Source: Paraphoma chrysanthemicola
Lineage: Eukaryota; Ascomycota; Dothideomycetes; Pleosporales; Phaeosphaeriaceae
Direction of reading: 5' to 3'
Length of the DNA: 64,000 bases
Assembly (NCBI GenBank): GCA_020744225.1
Contig: JAGMWG010000003.1
Span: 1,488,001-1,552,000 of the forward strand
Shown here: positions 45,551 through 57,334 of the stretch, in pieces
Layout: each line of letters opens with the position of its first letter
Position numbering within the stretch: the first letter of the stretch is position 1
Notes under the pieces: generated by a model
The model's input: only the letters and a program-made list of their open reading frames with translations
The model's database searches: none
What the model was told of the DNA's origin: nothing
Made by a program: the position numbers and the translations under genes

Positions 45551-47805
45551 ATGCCCCCGAAAGGAAAGAAGGGCCAGGACAAGGGAAAGTCGGGCGAGGA
45601 GGAGCGCGACGAGCCTCTGCAGGCTGTGGTGAGTTTGGGATTGCGCCTGCGCCGCACACAGTGCTAAACCTCTGCAGATACTCGCAGACCCGTTCGAGAC
45701 ACGCTTCAATCCCTTTACGCTCGAGCGGCCGAGGGTGCGTACCACCTCATATAGCCAGTCGCGTTACTGACAGGCTCGCAGTGCTTGCTGCCACTCGCAA
45801 ACACCCCGCTCATCGAATACACCTTCGAATTCCTGGCCAACGCCGGCGTGGAGGACATTTTTGTATACTGTGGCGCGCACCGAGAGCAGGTCGAGGAGTA
45901 CATCACAAAGTCAAAATGGGCCGCGCCGTCGTCGCCCTTCTCGCGGCTGGAGCTCATCCAGTCCACGTCGCACTCGATTGGTGATGCGATGCGAGATCTG
46001 GACAGCAGGAGTCTGCTCACCGGCGACTTCCTCCTTGTGTACGGCGATGTAGTCAGCAACCTGCCGCTAGAGTCTGCGCTGGCTGCTCACAGGGCGCGGC
46101 GAGCAAAGGACAAAAATGCCATCATGACCATGGTGTTGCGCGAGGCAGGCGCGACACACAGGACCAAGCCGAGAGGGACGAGCCCCATCTTTGTGATCGA
46201 CCCGTCCAAAGACAGATGTCTGCACTTTGAGCAGATGCCGAACAGAGACCAGACCCACTTTCTCTCCATCGACCCAGAATTGCTGTCCGGCCACCAGGAG
46301 CTCGAGATACGGCAGGACTTGATCGACTGCGGCATCGACATCTGCACACCCGACGTGCTCGCGCTGTGGAGCGACAACTTCGATTTCCAGGCGCCACGGA
46401 AGGGCTTTCTACACAGCGTGCTGAAAGATTACGAACTCAACGGCAAGACGTTCCACACGCACATCGTATCAGATCATTATGCGGCGCGAGTGAAGAACCT
46501 GCACGCTTATGACTCAGTGAGCAAGGACATTGTATCGCGCTGGGCATACCCGCTGTGCCCTGATAGCAACCTGGTTCAAGGGCAGGCATACCGCTGGCAG
46601 AAGGGTAACATCTACAAAGAGGGGGGTGTCATACTTGCGCGCGACTGCATCATTGGATCCAAGACTGTCATTGGCAGGGGTTCTAGCATCGGCGGGGAGA
46701 CCAAGATCACGAACAGCATAATCGGCCGCCACTGCCAGATTGGTCGCAATGTGAGGATAGACGGCGCATATCTCTGGGATTATGCCAGCGTGGGAGACGG
46801 AAGCACAATCACCAAATCAGTCATTGCCAACGAAGCCTCGATAGGAAAGAAGTGCACGGTCGAGGCGGGCGCTCTCATCGCGTACGGCGTCAGCATCAGC
46901 GAAGGTGTCACGGTCCGCGGCGACCACAGGATCACCAGGGCCAAGCGGAGAAAGGAGGGCAGCGAGGCTGTGGTGAAAGGCGACCCAGATCCCGCGATTG
47001 TCGGGCAGAAGGGCGATGGATTCGAGTTCCAAGACTCTGACGAAGAGGATGAGGACGAGCTTGTTGATGGTCTTGTTGCTACCGGCCCAAGTAGGTCTCA
47101 CGCATCAAACGAAAGGAGACAGTGCTAACAAGATTAGTTTACACGTTCTCGAACGAGTCAATATCGACTCTCAACTCCGACTCGGATGCAGACGATTACG
47201 AGATACAGCACCACGACCGATCAGCAACGAGCAGCTTCCTCTCGGTAGGCTCGGCAGACAGCCAGCACGCTGCCAACTTTGATCACGATGCGTCCCAGAG
47301 CATATACGACTCGCTAGAGCAAGGTCACGAGTCGGCAAACATCCAGCTTGAACTCACAGCGCTTCGAATGAGCACGAATGCCTCAGATCACCAGGTCCGG
47401 CGCGCAGTCGTCAGCTCGTTCGTCAAGCGCATACTTGCGCTTGTCAAATCGGGCGACACGGCCAAGGCAGCCATTGCACAGGTGTTTGGCCAGCACAAAG
47501 AGCTCATCGACCGCGCCATCTTCGACAAGAACTCGTCAAGCAAGACTGACCAGATCGACTTCATGCTCTTGCTGCAGGCGGACCTCAGCCACCGTGACAA
47601 CGGCGACGCGATACTGCTGAGTGCGGCAACCAAACTCACGGAGCTGGACAGCATCGAGGAGGACGGCATCATACAGTGGTGGGAGGACGAGAAGAGCAGC
47701 GAGACGGAGGATCTGCGAAAGGTGCGGGAGAAGACGCGGGCGCTGGTCGACTTCTTGCAGCAGGAGAGCGAGAGCGAGGAAGAGAGTGACGAAGACTCGG
47801 AGTAG
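45551..47805 (+). CDS. GCD6: translation initiation factor eIF2B subunit epsilon (GCD6)
   Basis: Four exons (45551-45628, 45678-45734, 45782-47090, 47138-47805) encode 703 aa. A Lys/Gly-rich start (MPPKGKKGQDKGKSGEEE) leads into a nucleotidyltransferase-like domain (ILADPFETRFNPFTLERP, then CLLPLANTPLIEYTFEFL). Left-handed beta-helix hexapeptide repeats follow (about residues 320-450: CIIGSKTVIGRGSSIGGETK). A W2/HEAT domain carries acidic and aromatic clusters at the C-terminus (IIQWWEDEKSSETED, then a Ser/Glu tail). The epsilon subunit carries the guanine-nucleotide exchange activity on eIF2, and the W2 domain contacts eIF2-beta/gamma. It is cytoplasmic and essential. All exon joins keep the conserved family sequence intact. 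Confidence 0.94.
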
Positions 47806-48563
47806 TGTGTGGTGTGTGGTAAAGAGAAATGACATCACATGACCATACATGTGGTCCCTTGCATGCGAAGCATTTGACGTGAACGTGAAGGCCGCCACTC
47901 GCAGGAAGCTCGGGCGTGGAGGCAAACTCATAAAGTTATAGCACGTACTCAAGGTTTCACTTAGCAGTACTTTGTCATCAACGGCGAGGCGCAAGGGGCA
48001 AAATGCTCAGCTCTTGCTGCCTGTGAAGAGTATCAGCAGCGCCCTTCAAGACCTGCCTGAAAGCCGGCCGAACGAAGGATTGTGCTCCACAACAGCTGAG
48101 TGTTCGCGCAACCGCGGCGAGGCATCGTTCGTACCCACTCCCGGCTCGCTGCTACCTCATTCGGAAGCCCGCTAGCGCGCCCGCATATCGCCCATCGCCC
48201 ACCCTGTGAAGGCAGGCCGGTGACTGTTATTCCCCTCCAGCGCAGCTGACCAACAAAGGCCCCTCTCAGTGTGTCCTGCTCTGCCTGCTGCCTATCTCGT
48301 GCCCAGCGCCGCCCTATTCGTGCTCTGTACCCGCCCACGGCGTTGCCGCCCCATTCGCTTCCTCGCCGCAGCCTGGCTAGTTCCGTCATCAGGCGGGACT
48401 GGCTTATACCTCCACCACGACGACGCCCACCGCACGCAAGCGGAAGGCTTCTGAGGTCGCAGGACAGCTCACCCCATCCGACGAGCCGCCTCAGAAGAAA
48501 CAAACGCCCCACGCCACGCCCGTCGACCTCCCCAACACGCCCGTCACCAACGCCTCGGACAAG
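47806..48563. other. intergenic, promoter and leader of the RBR ligase
   Basis: No recognisable gene. Pro/Arg-rich ORFs on both strands (48033-48605 minus, 48271-48597 plus) have biased composition and no domains. The frame of the RBR gene is open some 150 nt upstream of its ATG but has no earlier ATG that I can see. Confidence 0.5.
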
Positions 48564-50296
48564 ATGGACTCCGACGACGACTTCAACAGCTCCATGAGCG
48601 GCCACGACTTTGACGAGGACAGCGAGATGGACCTGGAAGACGGTGCGGAGCTTGCATGTGTGGCTATGGACGGTGCTGACGGTGCTAGCAGACTCGGACT
48701 ACGAGGTGGACGATGTGGGGTTCGAGTCGCAGGATAAGGACATCAAGCCGACCAAGCAGGCCTACGAAGTCGACTTCAAGGTCTTCGACCCCGCACAAAT
48801 ACAGGCCCAGCAAGACAACCAGATCGCCGAAGTCGCCGCCATCCTCGTCCAGCCACCCGAGGCCGCAGCCATTCTGCTCAGGTACCAGCGGTGGAACAAG
48901 GAGAGACTGATCGACCAGTACATGGAGAATATGGAGGATATCCTGGAGCGCGCAGGGCTCGGCCAGGATGCTGAGACCAACCCGCCGAAGATCCAACGAG
49001 TGCAGGGCTTCGTCTGTGACATTTGCTGTGACGACAGCCCCAACCTAGACACGTTCGCCATGAAGTGCGGGCACCGCTTCTGCATAGACTGCTACAGGCA
49101 ATACCTGGCCACCAAGATCACAGACGAGGGCGAGGCCGCGCGGATACGATGTCCGGGCGAGGGGTGCACGCGGATAGTGGACTCCAGGTCACTGGACCTC
49201 CTCGTCACACAAGACCTGCAATCTAGGTATGGCTACCGAGTATGGATACACGGAGGAAACTAACAGTGTGTAGATACCAAACCCTCCTCACACGAACCTA
49301 CGTCGACGACCGCGAGAACCTGAAGTGGTGCCCCGCGCCCGACTGCAAGTACGCCGTAGAGTGCCCAATCAAGAGCAAGGACCTCCCCAAGATCGTGCCC
49401 ACAGTGCACTGTGAGTGCGGACACGACTTTTGCTTTGGGTGCGCACTCAACAACCATCAGCCTGCACCCTGCTCGCTAGTGAAGAGGTGGCTGAAGAAAT
49501 GCGAGGATGATTCAGAAACTGCAAACTGGATATCAGCAAACACAAAAGAATGCCCCAAATGCAACTCAACCATCGAGAAGAACGGAGGCTGCAACCACAT
49601 GACGTGCAGGAAGTGCCGGCACGAGTTCTGCTGGATGTGCATGGGCGTCTGGTCAGAGCACGGCACAAGTTGGTACAACTGCAATCGGTTTGAGGAGAAG
49701 AGTGGTTCAGATGCGCGAGATGCTCAGGCCAAGAGTAGACAGTCGCTTGAGCGGTATTTGCACTACTACAACCGGTACGCCAACCACGAACAATCGGCGA
49801 AGCTCGACAAGGACATCTATCTCAAGACGGAAAAGAAGATGCAGCAATTGCAAAACTCGTCAGGTATGTCTCCACTACTTGGTTTCTGAAGTGCAGTTTG
49901 CTAACACCACCGAGGCATGTCGTGGATCGAAGTGCAGTTCCTGGATCAGGCATCACAAGCACTACAGCAGTGCCGTCAAGTATTGAAGTGGACCTATGCA
50001 TTTGCGTACTATCTAGCACGCAACAACCTCACCGAGATCTTCGAGGACAACCAAAAGGACCTCGAAATGGCCGTGGAGAACCTGAGTGAGATGTTTGAGA
50101 AGCCCATCGATCAGCTCCAGACCCTCAAGGTCGACATGCTCGACAAGACTTCGTACTGCACGAAGCGACGGATCATCCTGTTGAACGACACGGCGGAGAA
50201 TCTCAAAGCAGGTACGTAACCATCAATCCTCTTTACTTCCTGATCAAAGTTAATACAGTGGCAGGCAACTGGGACTTCAACGTGTCTCTCACCTAA
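48564..50296 (+). CDS. Ariadne-type RBR E3 ubiquitin ligase
   Basis: Five exons (48564-48642, 48692-49226, 49274-49863, 49915-50211, 50265-50296) encode 510 aa. An acidic N-terminus (MDSDDDFNSSMSGHDF) and a UBA-like region (about 70-125) precede RING1 (CDICCDDSPNLDTFAMKCGH...), the IBR domain (WCPAPDCKYAVEC...CECGHDFCFGC) and RING2 (ECPKCNSTIEKNGGCNHMTC). Cys-311 in GGCNHM matches the catalytic cysteine of HHARI that forms the ubiquitin thioester. A helical C-terminal Ariadne domain follows (about 370-495). The order RING1-IBR-RING2-Ariadne and the length fit ARIH1/ARI1. It is probably activated by neddylated cullins, as known for the animal homologues. The last exon has only 32 nt. Confidence 0.94.
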
Positions 50297-50545
50297 CTAG
50301 ATACAGACGATATGGTCTCTTCTAGCACGCATGTATTACGTAGTCTGGATTTTGTCATGGGAGGCGCCTGTTCATTTGCAAGGCGTCTATATTTTGCGCT
50401 TAACGACCAGCAGCTAGGCATAGCATTTTCGTACTGGGTAGAGACGAACATCAGACACCACCTTCAATCTGCAGGTCTATACATGTGTGAGTTGGCTTCA
50501 TTAGACTAATCATCTTCAAGCAGCCACCTGCTTTCACGGCAAACT

Positions 50546-52113
50546 TCAAGAAGCAAACGCACAACTTCCCAAATCCTTCTTCTCCGCCACGGTATGCGGA
50601 CTGATGTCGAAGTCGAAAATATCCATCGGAAGCCCAATTGTGGTGCATGCATTCGGAATATCCACAATTCCGGCGATATGGCCCTGAACCGGCGCACAGC
50701 TCAGCAAGAGATAGATCTGGTAGTCACTATATCCTACTCGGTCGTTAGTATATCATCTCCAGAAAATCCACCCAGACGATGCTCAAACACCATCTCGACA
50801 TCTTACTTACCAAACCGCCTCAAGTACTCAATCACCCTCAAACACGTCTGCCGATACGCGACCGTGGCGTCCAAGTAATGCTGCTTGCCCTTCTCGTCGA
50901 CGCTGAAGCCTTCAAAGTAGATATACCGTCCCGGCCCGAATTGCGGCTCCACGGGCCCGGGAATGTAGATGGGCGATTTCATGCCGAGTTGCGCTTGGCC
51001 GTTCTTCATGACGCTGAATTTGAGCGTGATGACGCCGGCCATTTCGATGGCGCCGCAGAAGGAGATTTCGCCGTCGCCTAAGGGAGGTTAGATAGGTCAA
51101 AACTGGTAATGAGATTAAAGAGACGAGAAAGGTGAGAGAGGTGTAGGTACCTTGTGAGAAATGCAAGTCTCCAACACTAAACTTCGCTCCTGGAACATGT
51201 ACCGGCAAATACACCTTCGATCCCCGCGACAAATTCTTAATATCACAATTCCCACCATGTTCAGGCCGCCCTGGAATCGTCCTCGCTCCCTCGCGCCCAA
51301 TCTTCTCCGTCAACGCAGCGTCCGCGGACCCAGCATGCACGCTCTTGGGCTGCGGCGGCTCGGCGACCGTTCGCCCCAGGTGTGAGTGTGTGGAAATGAG
51401 TTCTGCTTCGCGCGTGTTCCACGTCTCAAGGATTTCTGCGGACGGCGCGCACCCGAGAATGCCGGGGTGGATCAGGCCTGCGAAGCGGACACCGGGGATG
51501 TGGCGGCTGGAGCAGAAGATGCCTTCAAAGTCCCAGATTGCTTTTGCACTGTTTGAATCATCAGCACTTCTAGTCCAAATCCCATGCTAGCTCCTTCATC
51601 TGTATGACTCCTTATCCAACCAGCCAAACAAACAACTTTGCAGTGCAACAATAGAGACGGGGAAACGTACGCATCAGGATATATCTCATCTAAAAACCCT
51701 CCCCCATTCTCCCTCGCAAACACGCCCGTAAACCCCCACGGCTGCTCCTCAAGCGGCTGCACATCCTGGATCTCGACAACCAACACATCCCCCGGCTCCG
51801 CAGTCTCGATATCGAACGGCCCCGTCAGGTAGTGGATTTTGGTCAGGTCGACGTCGCGCACGTCGTTGGCGGAGTCGTTGTTGCCGATCTGGCCGCCGGT
51901 CCAGTCGACGCATTCGATCTTGACGACCTCGTTGGGCTTGATTGTTGCGTAGGTGGGGTTTTCGGGGTGCCAGCGGTTCTGTGGGGAGAGACAATAATGA
52001 GTATAGAGACATATGAGAGAAAGTGGTGAGCAGCTTACGTGCAGACATTCTTGCTCCGAGGCGGGTTTGTCTAGAGAGACTTTTGCTGCGTAGCGGAGGC
52101 CTTGTTTGCCCAT
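50546..52113 (-). CDS. fmdS: formamidase (acetamidase/formamidase family)
   Basis: Five exons (52113-52039, 51978-51671, 51548-51151, 51077-50811, 50733-50546) encode 411 aa, to my recollection about the length of Aspergillus FmdS. Family blocks in order are NRWHPENPTYATIKPNE, CVDWTGGQIGNNDSA, ETAEPGDVLVVEIQDV, KAIWDFEGIFCSSRHIPGV, GLIHPGILGCAPS, GGNCDIKNLSRGSKVYLPV, GDLHFSQGDGEISFCGAIE and DYQIYLLLSCAPVQGHI...GIVDIPNACTTIGLP. The enzyme hydrolyses formamide to formate and ammonia in the cytoplasm, for nitrogen scavenging. Intron 4 has a textbook ATACTAACGAC branch site, and the 122-nt intron 2 is the longest. It is convergent with the RBR gene, 249 nt apart. Confidence 0.94.
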
Positions 52114-52680
52114 TTTGAAAGAATCAGGAACTTGTGATGAGACTCGACGTGAGTAAGGGTAAGTATATTGAATTGCTGAAGCACAAATACATTCACCAAC
52201 AAGAGAGGGGAAGCTACGCATATAACGGCACTGCAGCGCGGGGAAGACATGCCAATTGCTATCGTCCTACATAATCTCCAGCATCCGACGAGCTTCCAGA
52301 CCATGACCAGACTCTACGAGGGACGCGATAAGCTTTTGAGATACGGCACTTGTTACGTTACGTATCGTCGCTTGGAGTTGTGAGCTCCAGTCAAGCTACC
52401 TACCGCTTTTGGGGTAGAAGTTCCCCACTGCGGGGTCGGCGACAAGTGCATTCTGTCATCGTGCAGCGGCGGACTTGTTCTGGCATGCGAGGCCTAGTGG
52501 ACGAAATGCTTGATTGCGGAACTGGTGCCGCTGGCTCGTATGTTGGTGGAGCAATTGTTGGTGTTGGTTGGGCTAGTGTTGCATGCCCGTCTGTTTCCTC
52601 GCGTGTACTTCCTGAATTCATTCCGCCGCTGCGTACTTGCAGGTCTATTCGTCATTTTCGATGCTCTCTTAGTCTCAGTC
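52114..52680. other. intergenic between formamidase start and membrane-protein stop
   Basis: 0.57 kb between two minus-strand genes. It should contain the formamidase promoter. I see no clear pair of GATA sites and no other element. Confidence 0.45.
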
Positions 52681-53995
52681 TCAGCTGAATGTCTTCCGGG
52701 GCGTCTGTCGTACTTCGGATTGGTTTGCTGGCTTGTGCATGGCGATGTTGTATGCATCCATATTGTTCCACGGCATGGCTAAGAATTCGTGCTTGTTCTT
52801 CCATCGAAGGGAATCCTGCTTGAATTTCTCGGCTTCGGTTGGCGGTGGCGGAGGCTCAGTGACTTTTGTGATCAGGTAGGCAGTCGAAGCCTCTGCAAGA
52901 CCGTAGATGAGGACACCAACGAGCGGGATCTTCACGAAGACGTAGAAGCCCAGGCCGAAGCCGAATAGCACGCCCGCACGGTCTTTGAACCATAGCTTCT
53001 TTTGCTCCTTGTCGTATTGAACACGTGCAAAGTAAGGCTCGAGCTGGTTGTGGTTAGTTAAACTCTTACATGAGATGGGGGGTGCGACGTACCAGCTCGC
53101 GCATTAGGGTTCGAGACGAGAAGTATGCTTGCAGAAAGCTGACGAGATATCGTCGTGGGAAGAGGAGAGAACCGGCAAAGATTGCTGCAGCTGGCTGGGT
53201 CCCGACTGCCCCGCGGAAGGTGTAGAAACTGGCCGCAGGCAGGACGAGTCGGCCGACGTATGGGACGTATGACAGACCGAGCACGGCCAGTGAGATGGCT
53301 GCCTTCCTGCCCTGCTTCGTGGCATATATCATGACCGCCTGCTTCAGTGGCTTCTTCGACTTGTCTGTCCTGGTCGCGTGGTGGGGGTACTGCTCGAGAT
53401 TCTGGTGATACATGGCACGGAGGTTGTGCGGGTCGTCGGTCTTGTGCTTCTGGACATATGTCTTGTCTACCCAGCTAAGAGAGTCCATGAACCTGGAGGT
53501 GTCAGTGTTTTGTGGTATAAGATGTATGAACTTCGCGCTCACATCTGATCCAGCGTGGGTGTGACGTAGCGCATCATCGTCATGAGGAAGAAGGGCACCT
53601 GAAGAACGGTGTGCTCCAGAAAGTGCAGCCCATCAACGACGCTCTCGTCCCATGTCACATGGTCCATGTTGACAAAGAGTGATAGGAGCCATAGTAATGC
53701 GCGCACACCGACCACCTGTACAGCCTTGTCAGTGATGTTCTACTGTGTGTTCGATGCAGCGGATCGTACGGGTATGGCGACGATGATTCGGATGGCGATC
53801 CCAGCGGCTACAGCAATCGCTGCTTGACGATAGTGGTCCGAAGTGAAGAGGCCAGGGTTTTGGACGGCACGATTCACTACTGCTGTCAGCGGAGGCTTGC
53901 ACAATTTACTGATCATACGTACCGCCAACGAGAGTCAGTTGGGCACCCCGTAAAATGGCATTCACATCGAAATTGGACACATCAAAGTTGTCCAT
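52681..53995 (-). CDS. fungal multi-pass membrane protein of unknown function
   Basis: Five exons (53995-53923, 53879-53770, 53715-53543, 53492-53093, 53043-52681) encode 372 aa. It starts MDNFDVSNFDVNAILRGAQL. Hydrophobic segments lie at about 40-65 (QAAIAVAAGIAIRIIVAIP...), 66-80, 100-115, 190-240 (two helices: SLAVLGLSYVPYVGRLVLP, then AAAIFAGSLLF) and 290-320 (GFGLGFYVFVKIPLVGVLI). A conserved-looking acidic patch DESVVDGLHFLEH and WVDKTYVQKHK lie between them. The C-terminus is hydrophilic with PPPPPTEAEKF. The pattern resembles the family annotated in Aspergillus as transmembrane protein UsgS; this is recalled, not checked. Location and function are unknown. The intron-1 acceptor is CAG/TAG ambiguous by one codon. 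Confidence 0.8.
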
Positions 53996-54427
53996 GTTTG
54001 CTGACTGGTGTCGTCGTGGTGTTGTGGAGTTGCCAGCACATGTCCGCTCCAGCTGTTATGCACGCACATCTGCGAACATGTGGGGATGACGTACGTCGCG
54101 CTAGAGCAGTGCATTCACTAGCCGCGCGCATTGTTTACCGTCCCATCACAAAAGGAAAGAAAACTTCAAACACCATCGCCAGGCAGGAGAGAGCATCGCA
54201 GACAGGGCGCACTCTTGAAGCGCATCGTGAGCCTCGGTGGTCCGCTGATCAGCTTGAAACGGCCCTGCCAAGCCAGGCACCTCGAGACGCCGTGACGCCC
54301 TCCAGCCACGACTCCCTCGACACTCGCAAACAGACACCGTAGCTGGCGCACGCTTCTCCATCGCCATTCTCCGTCTTCTGCGACACCCGACCGACCTCAA
54401 CCCAGCAATGCCTACGTAACCGCAACC
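53996..54427. promoter_or_regulatory. divergent promoter region, membrane protein and INP1
   Basis: 432 nt between two genes transcribed away from each other. No TATA box is evident. It is the only space available for both promoters. Confidence 0.5.
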
Positions 54428-56265
54428 ATGGCTTTCCCCGCATCCTCCAACACCCCCGAGCACGCGCCGCATGCCTCCACTCACGCCCGGCGCTCATTTA
54501 CGCTCCCAGCACGCCCTACCGTCCGTTCAGCGTCCACCCCTGCATCCAGGAACACTTCGGACGGCATAGAGACTCTATTCACCTGCACCACCTCCAAGAT
54601 CGTCTCCTTCACAGCCGCCGGCCCCTCGAAACGGCATTCTCCGTCGCGGAGTCCACGACGCAGGGGCAGCCCGCCACGCTCGATACCATGGACGTCGCCG
54701 ACCGAGCGCACGCTGGCAGTCGGTAAGAAGACTTGTATGTAGGCGATCTAATGGCAGTATACTAACAGGTCGCAGGCGCATTGCGCATCTATCGCGTGAC
54801 CGCGTCCAACGTGTCTTTCCTGAACTCCGGGAATTTCCTCCACACCATCTTCCCCCGATCGCAATGCTGGTGTGTTGACGGGCAGTCGGTCTTCGTACTC
54901 CGCGTGCGACAAGACACTTATTACCGCATCGAGCTGCCCTACGACACCGAAGAGGACAGGGAGGCCATTTCGGAGTTTACATCGGTCCTCAGCCAGGTGC
55001 TACAGTACGAGAAGACGCAAAGCCCTTTCTCAAGAGGCTCGAATGTGGAGCTTCCTGACCGTCCGAAGACTCCACCGCGGAAGCAGCCGCACCGACAGCC
55101 AACACAGAAGGCGAAGAAGTGGGTCTTGGACAAGACCTGGGTGCCACAGAATGGGGCTAGGCCGTCCACTCCTGTCTTTGACGGTTCAGATGCGGGTACC
55201 ACGTCTTCCTATGAAGACGATGACAGATCGAGCGTCTTTACTGACAACAGCGATGCAGTGACAGAATCGCCCGAGGTAGCATCGACTGCGTCTAGCACGA
55301 CCAGAGAGAAGGTGCCACCACGGCCGGCTCGCAGACTGTCGTTTGCAGAACGCGTGAGCATGTTCCAAGGACCACGGTCTGTTACTGCTCCCGTTATCAC
55401 TGAACGAAACATCTCCGCAATATCCATGGCACGAATTCCTGAATCGATTCCCGAATCTCCAAGGACCGAAGACACACAAACCGAACCTCAGAAGCCAATC
55501 TTGGAGCGTCACGTTTCTGAAGCAGACAGTCTTGCCTCAAGCGCAGACTCGTTCTACTCAGTCGACTCTGCCCCGCTCGCAAGCCCATCACCAGAGTTTG
55601 TAGACGCGGAACTTGATCTTTCGAATCCATGGGCAGACATGACCCCCAAGCAGCGAAACGAGACGAGAGGACGCTCAACGCATCGAAGGCAGATATCAGA
55701 ACTCACCGTTCGCGCTTCTTCCGCAGAGATTGGCGACGCTCCTGTAACACCAACAGTTCCCTTCCATCGTACGACAACGCCAACAATCGATGTGCAACCG
55801 TCGTCGGCGCCGTCCACACCTCCATTAGTGAGCGACTCAGACGATGACAGCGAAGACATTTCAGCTTTAGATGCTGTCACGCCTCCAGACGCCATTCGCA
55901 TGAAGCGACTCACAGGAGCATCGCAGCGACGAGCATTCTCCCCAATGCCACAGCCGAAGAGTCTATTCGTACCCCGGAGGCCCAGTTTTGGGGCGCAGTT
56001 CACCAGTGCCTTGGTTCGCAAGACGTGCGAGCTGGTCCTGGGGCCTCCTGCTCACCTCGTCTCGCTTATGCTCCGCATCGCAGCGAGTATCTCGAACGGT
56101 TTTGGCTGGAGCACCGCTCGCGTGCGAAAGGAAGAAAAGATACCTTGCTCGTGGGAATCAGATGACGAAAATGAGTGGCCCGAGGAAGATGACTTCGGCA
56201 TCCCCCTCACTAACCTCGGAGATCACGCAGAGCGTAGGCGGGCGTTCTTGGGTGAGCTAGATTAA
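54428..56265 (+). CDS. INP1: inheritance of peroxisomes protein 1 (Inp1)
   Basis: Exons are 54428-54722 and 54776-56265 (594 aa), with a 53-nt intron (GTAAGA...TCGCAG, branch ATACTAACAG). The N-terminal 95 residues are Ser/Pro/Arg-rich. The conserved block just after the splice, ALRIYRVTASNVSFLNSG, then FLHTIFPRSQCWCVDGQS and FVLRVRQDTYYRIELPYD, is the PH-like core of fungal Inp1. The rest is a Ser/Pro/Asp-rich disordered region. Near the C-terminus is a hydrophobic helix (TSALVRKTCELVLGPPAHLV). In yeast Inp1 tethers peroxisomes to the mother-cell cortex through Pex3 and the plasma membrane. In a filamentous fungus a role in peroxisome positioning is inferred. Confidence 0.88.
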
Positions 56266-57334
56266 GGTAATGGTTGACGGGCATTGCATATCACATGGAC
56301 GATACCTGGCGTTCTCACCCTCTACTTTCTGCATTTACAGGGGGCATGATATGATTTGATTCTGATTTGGCGGCATCTGTACGGTGAGCGAGTTTTCTAA
56401 GGAAGGAAGTATACCATCGTAATGTCAGCAGACGCAGCCTCCTGGTGGGGTTCCGAATAGCGCGGTTTGTACAACCTGTAGATCGGCAAGATATGTGATT
56501 AGAAGTATCCCTGTCTATACTCAGCCTCCCATTTCAGCTATGATCTTCTGCGTTCACGCACGGCAGCGATGACAGGCTTGAAGCTGACGCTTATGTAATG
56601 ATAAACTGCCAAGCCAGGCTCAGGCTCAGGCTCACCGTCCAGAGGGACAGATTATGATCTGCAGAACATCAGTCAGTGACAAGTTCCCATGTCTCTCGGC
56701 GGAAGAGAGGTTGGTTGCACGGGTTTCAGGATCGCAGGCCTCGTGGTCCTTTGGTTATTGCAGGTGGAGCCGTCCGAGTCGCACACACAAAGAATTTTGC
56801 AAATCCTCCACACCACAACGAGATGCTCACTCATCTCAGCTCATCAGCCCACCATCAACTAGACGCATCGCGCATCGCGCATCGCCGGACGCAATCATTC
56901 TCCCGTTGCAGTCATGAAGCGTCGAATTTTAAGTGTTTGGCCGCTGCTGTGGGCGGTCAAGGCCCCAGGGCACCCATGTCTGCCAGCCACGTAGTTTTAC
57001 ACACCGTTAGATCGCGACCCCAGCCGCATGGTTTCCGCTGGCTCCACGCGCGATCGTGATCCAATGACGTCCGCGTCCTAGTCCTGTTTTCCCCGTTGGC
57101 GCGCAAGCTAGCCAACAGGCTGGCTGCCGACGTCTCCCAGTCCAACTTCTCGCGTGGCGGGTGATCCCGCCATTCGTTTAATAGGTCATCGAACCCACGC
57201 GAGGTTTGCCCACCACATGCTTTGTCCATATTCATGTTTGCTCGACGCTTAATCACCCGGCCCCTATCACCCGACCACTCCATTGCGACGGAACGGTTCC
57301 TCCGCAAGACCTCCGGACACGCATATGTACAAAG
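56266..57334. other. intergenic between INP1 and the Pro-rich repeat protein
   Basis: 1.07 kb without a recognisable gene. It contains a triple CAGGCT (about 56,614-56,632). It should hold the INP1 3' UTR and the promoter of the next gene. Confidence 0.45.

Noticed and set aside
48033..48605. 190-codon minus-strand ORF upstream of the RBR gene
   Set aside because: Gly/Val/Arg-rich shadow of the leader and first exon, no domain.
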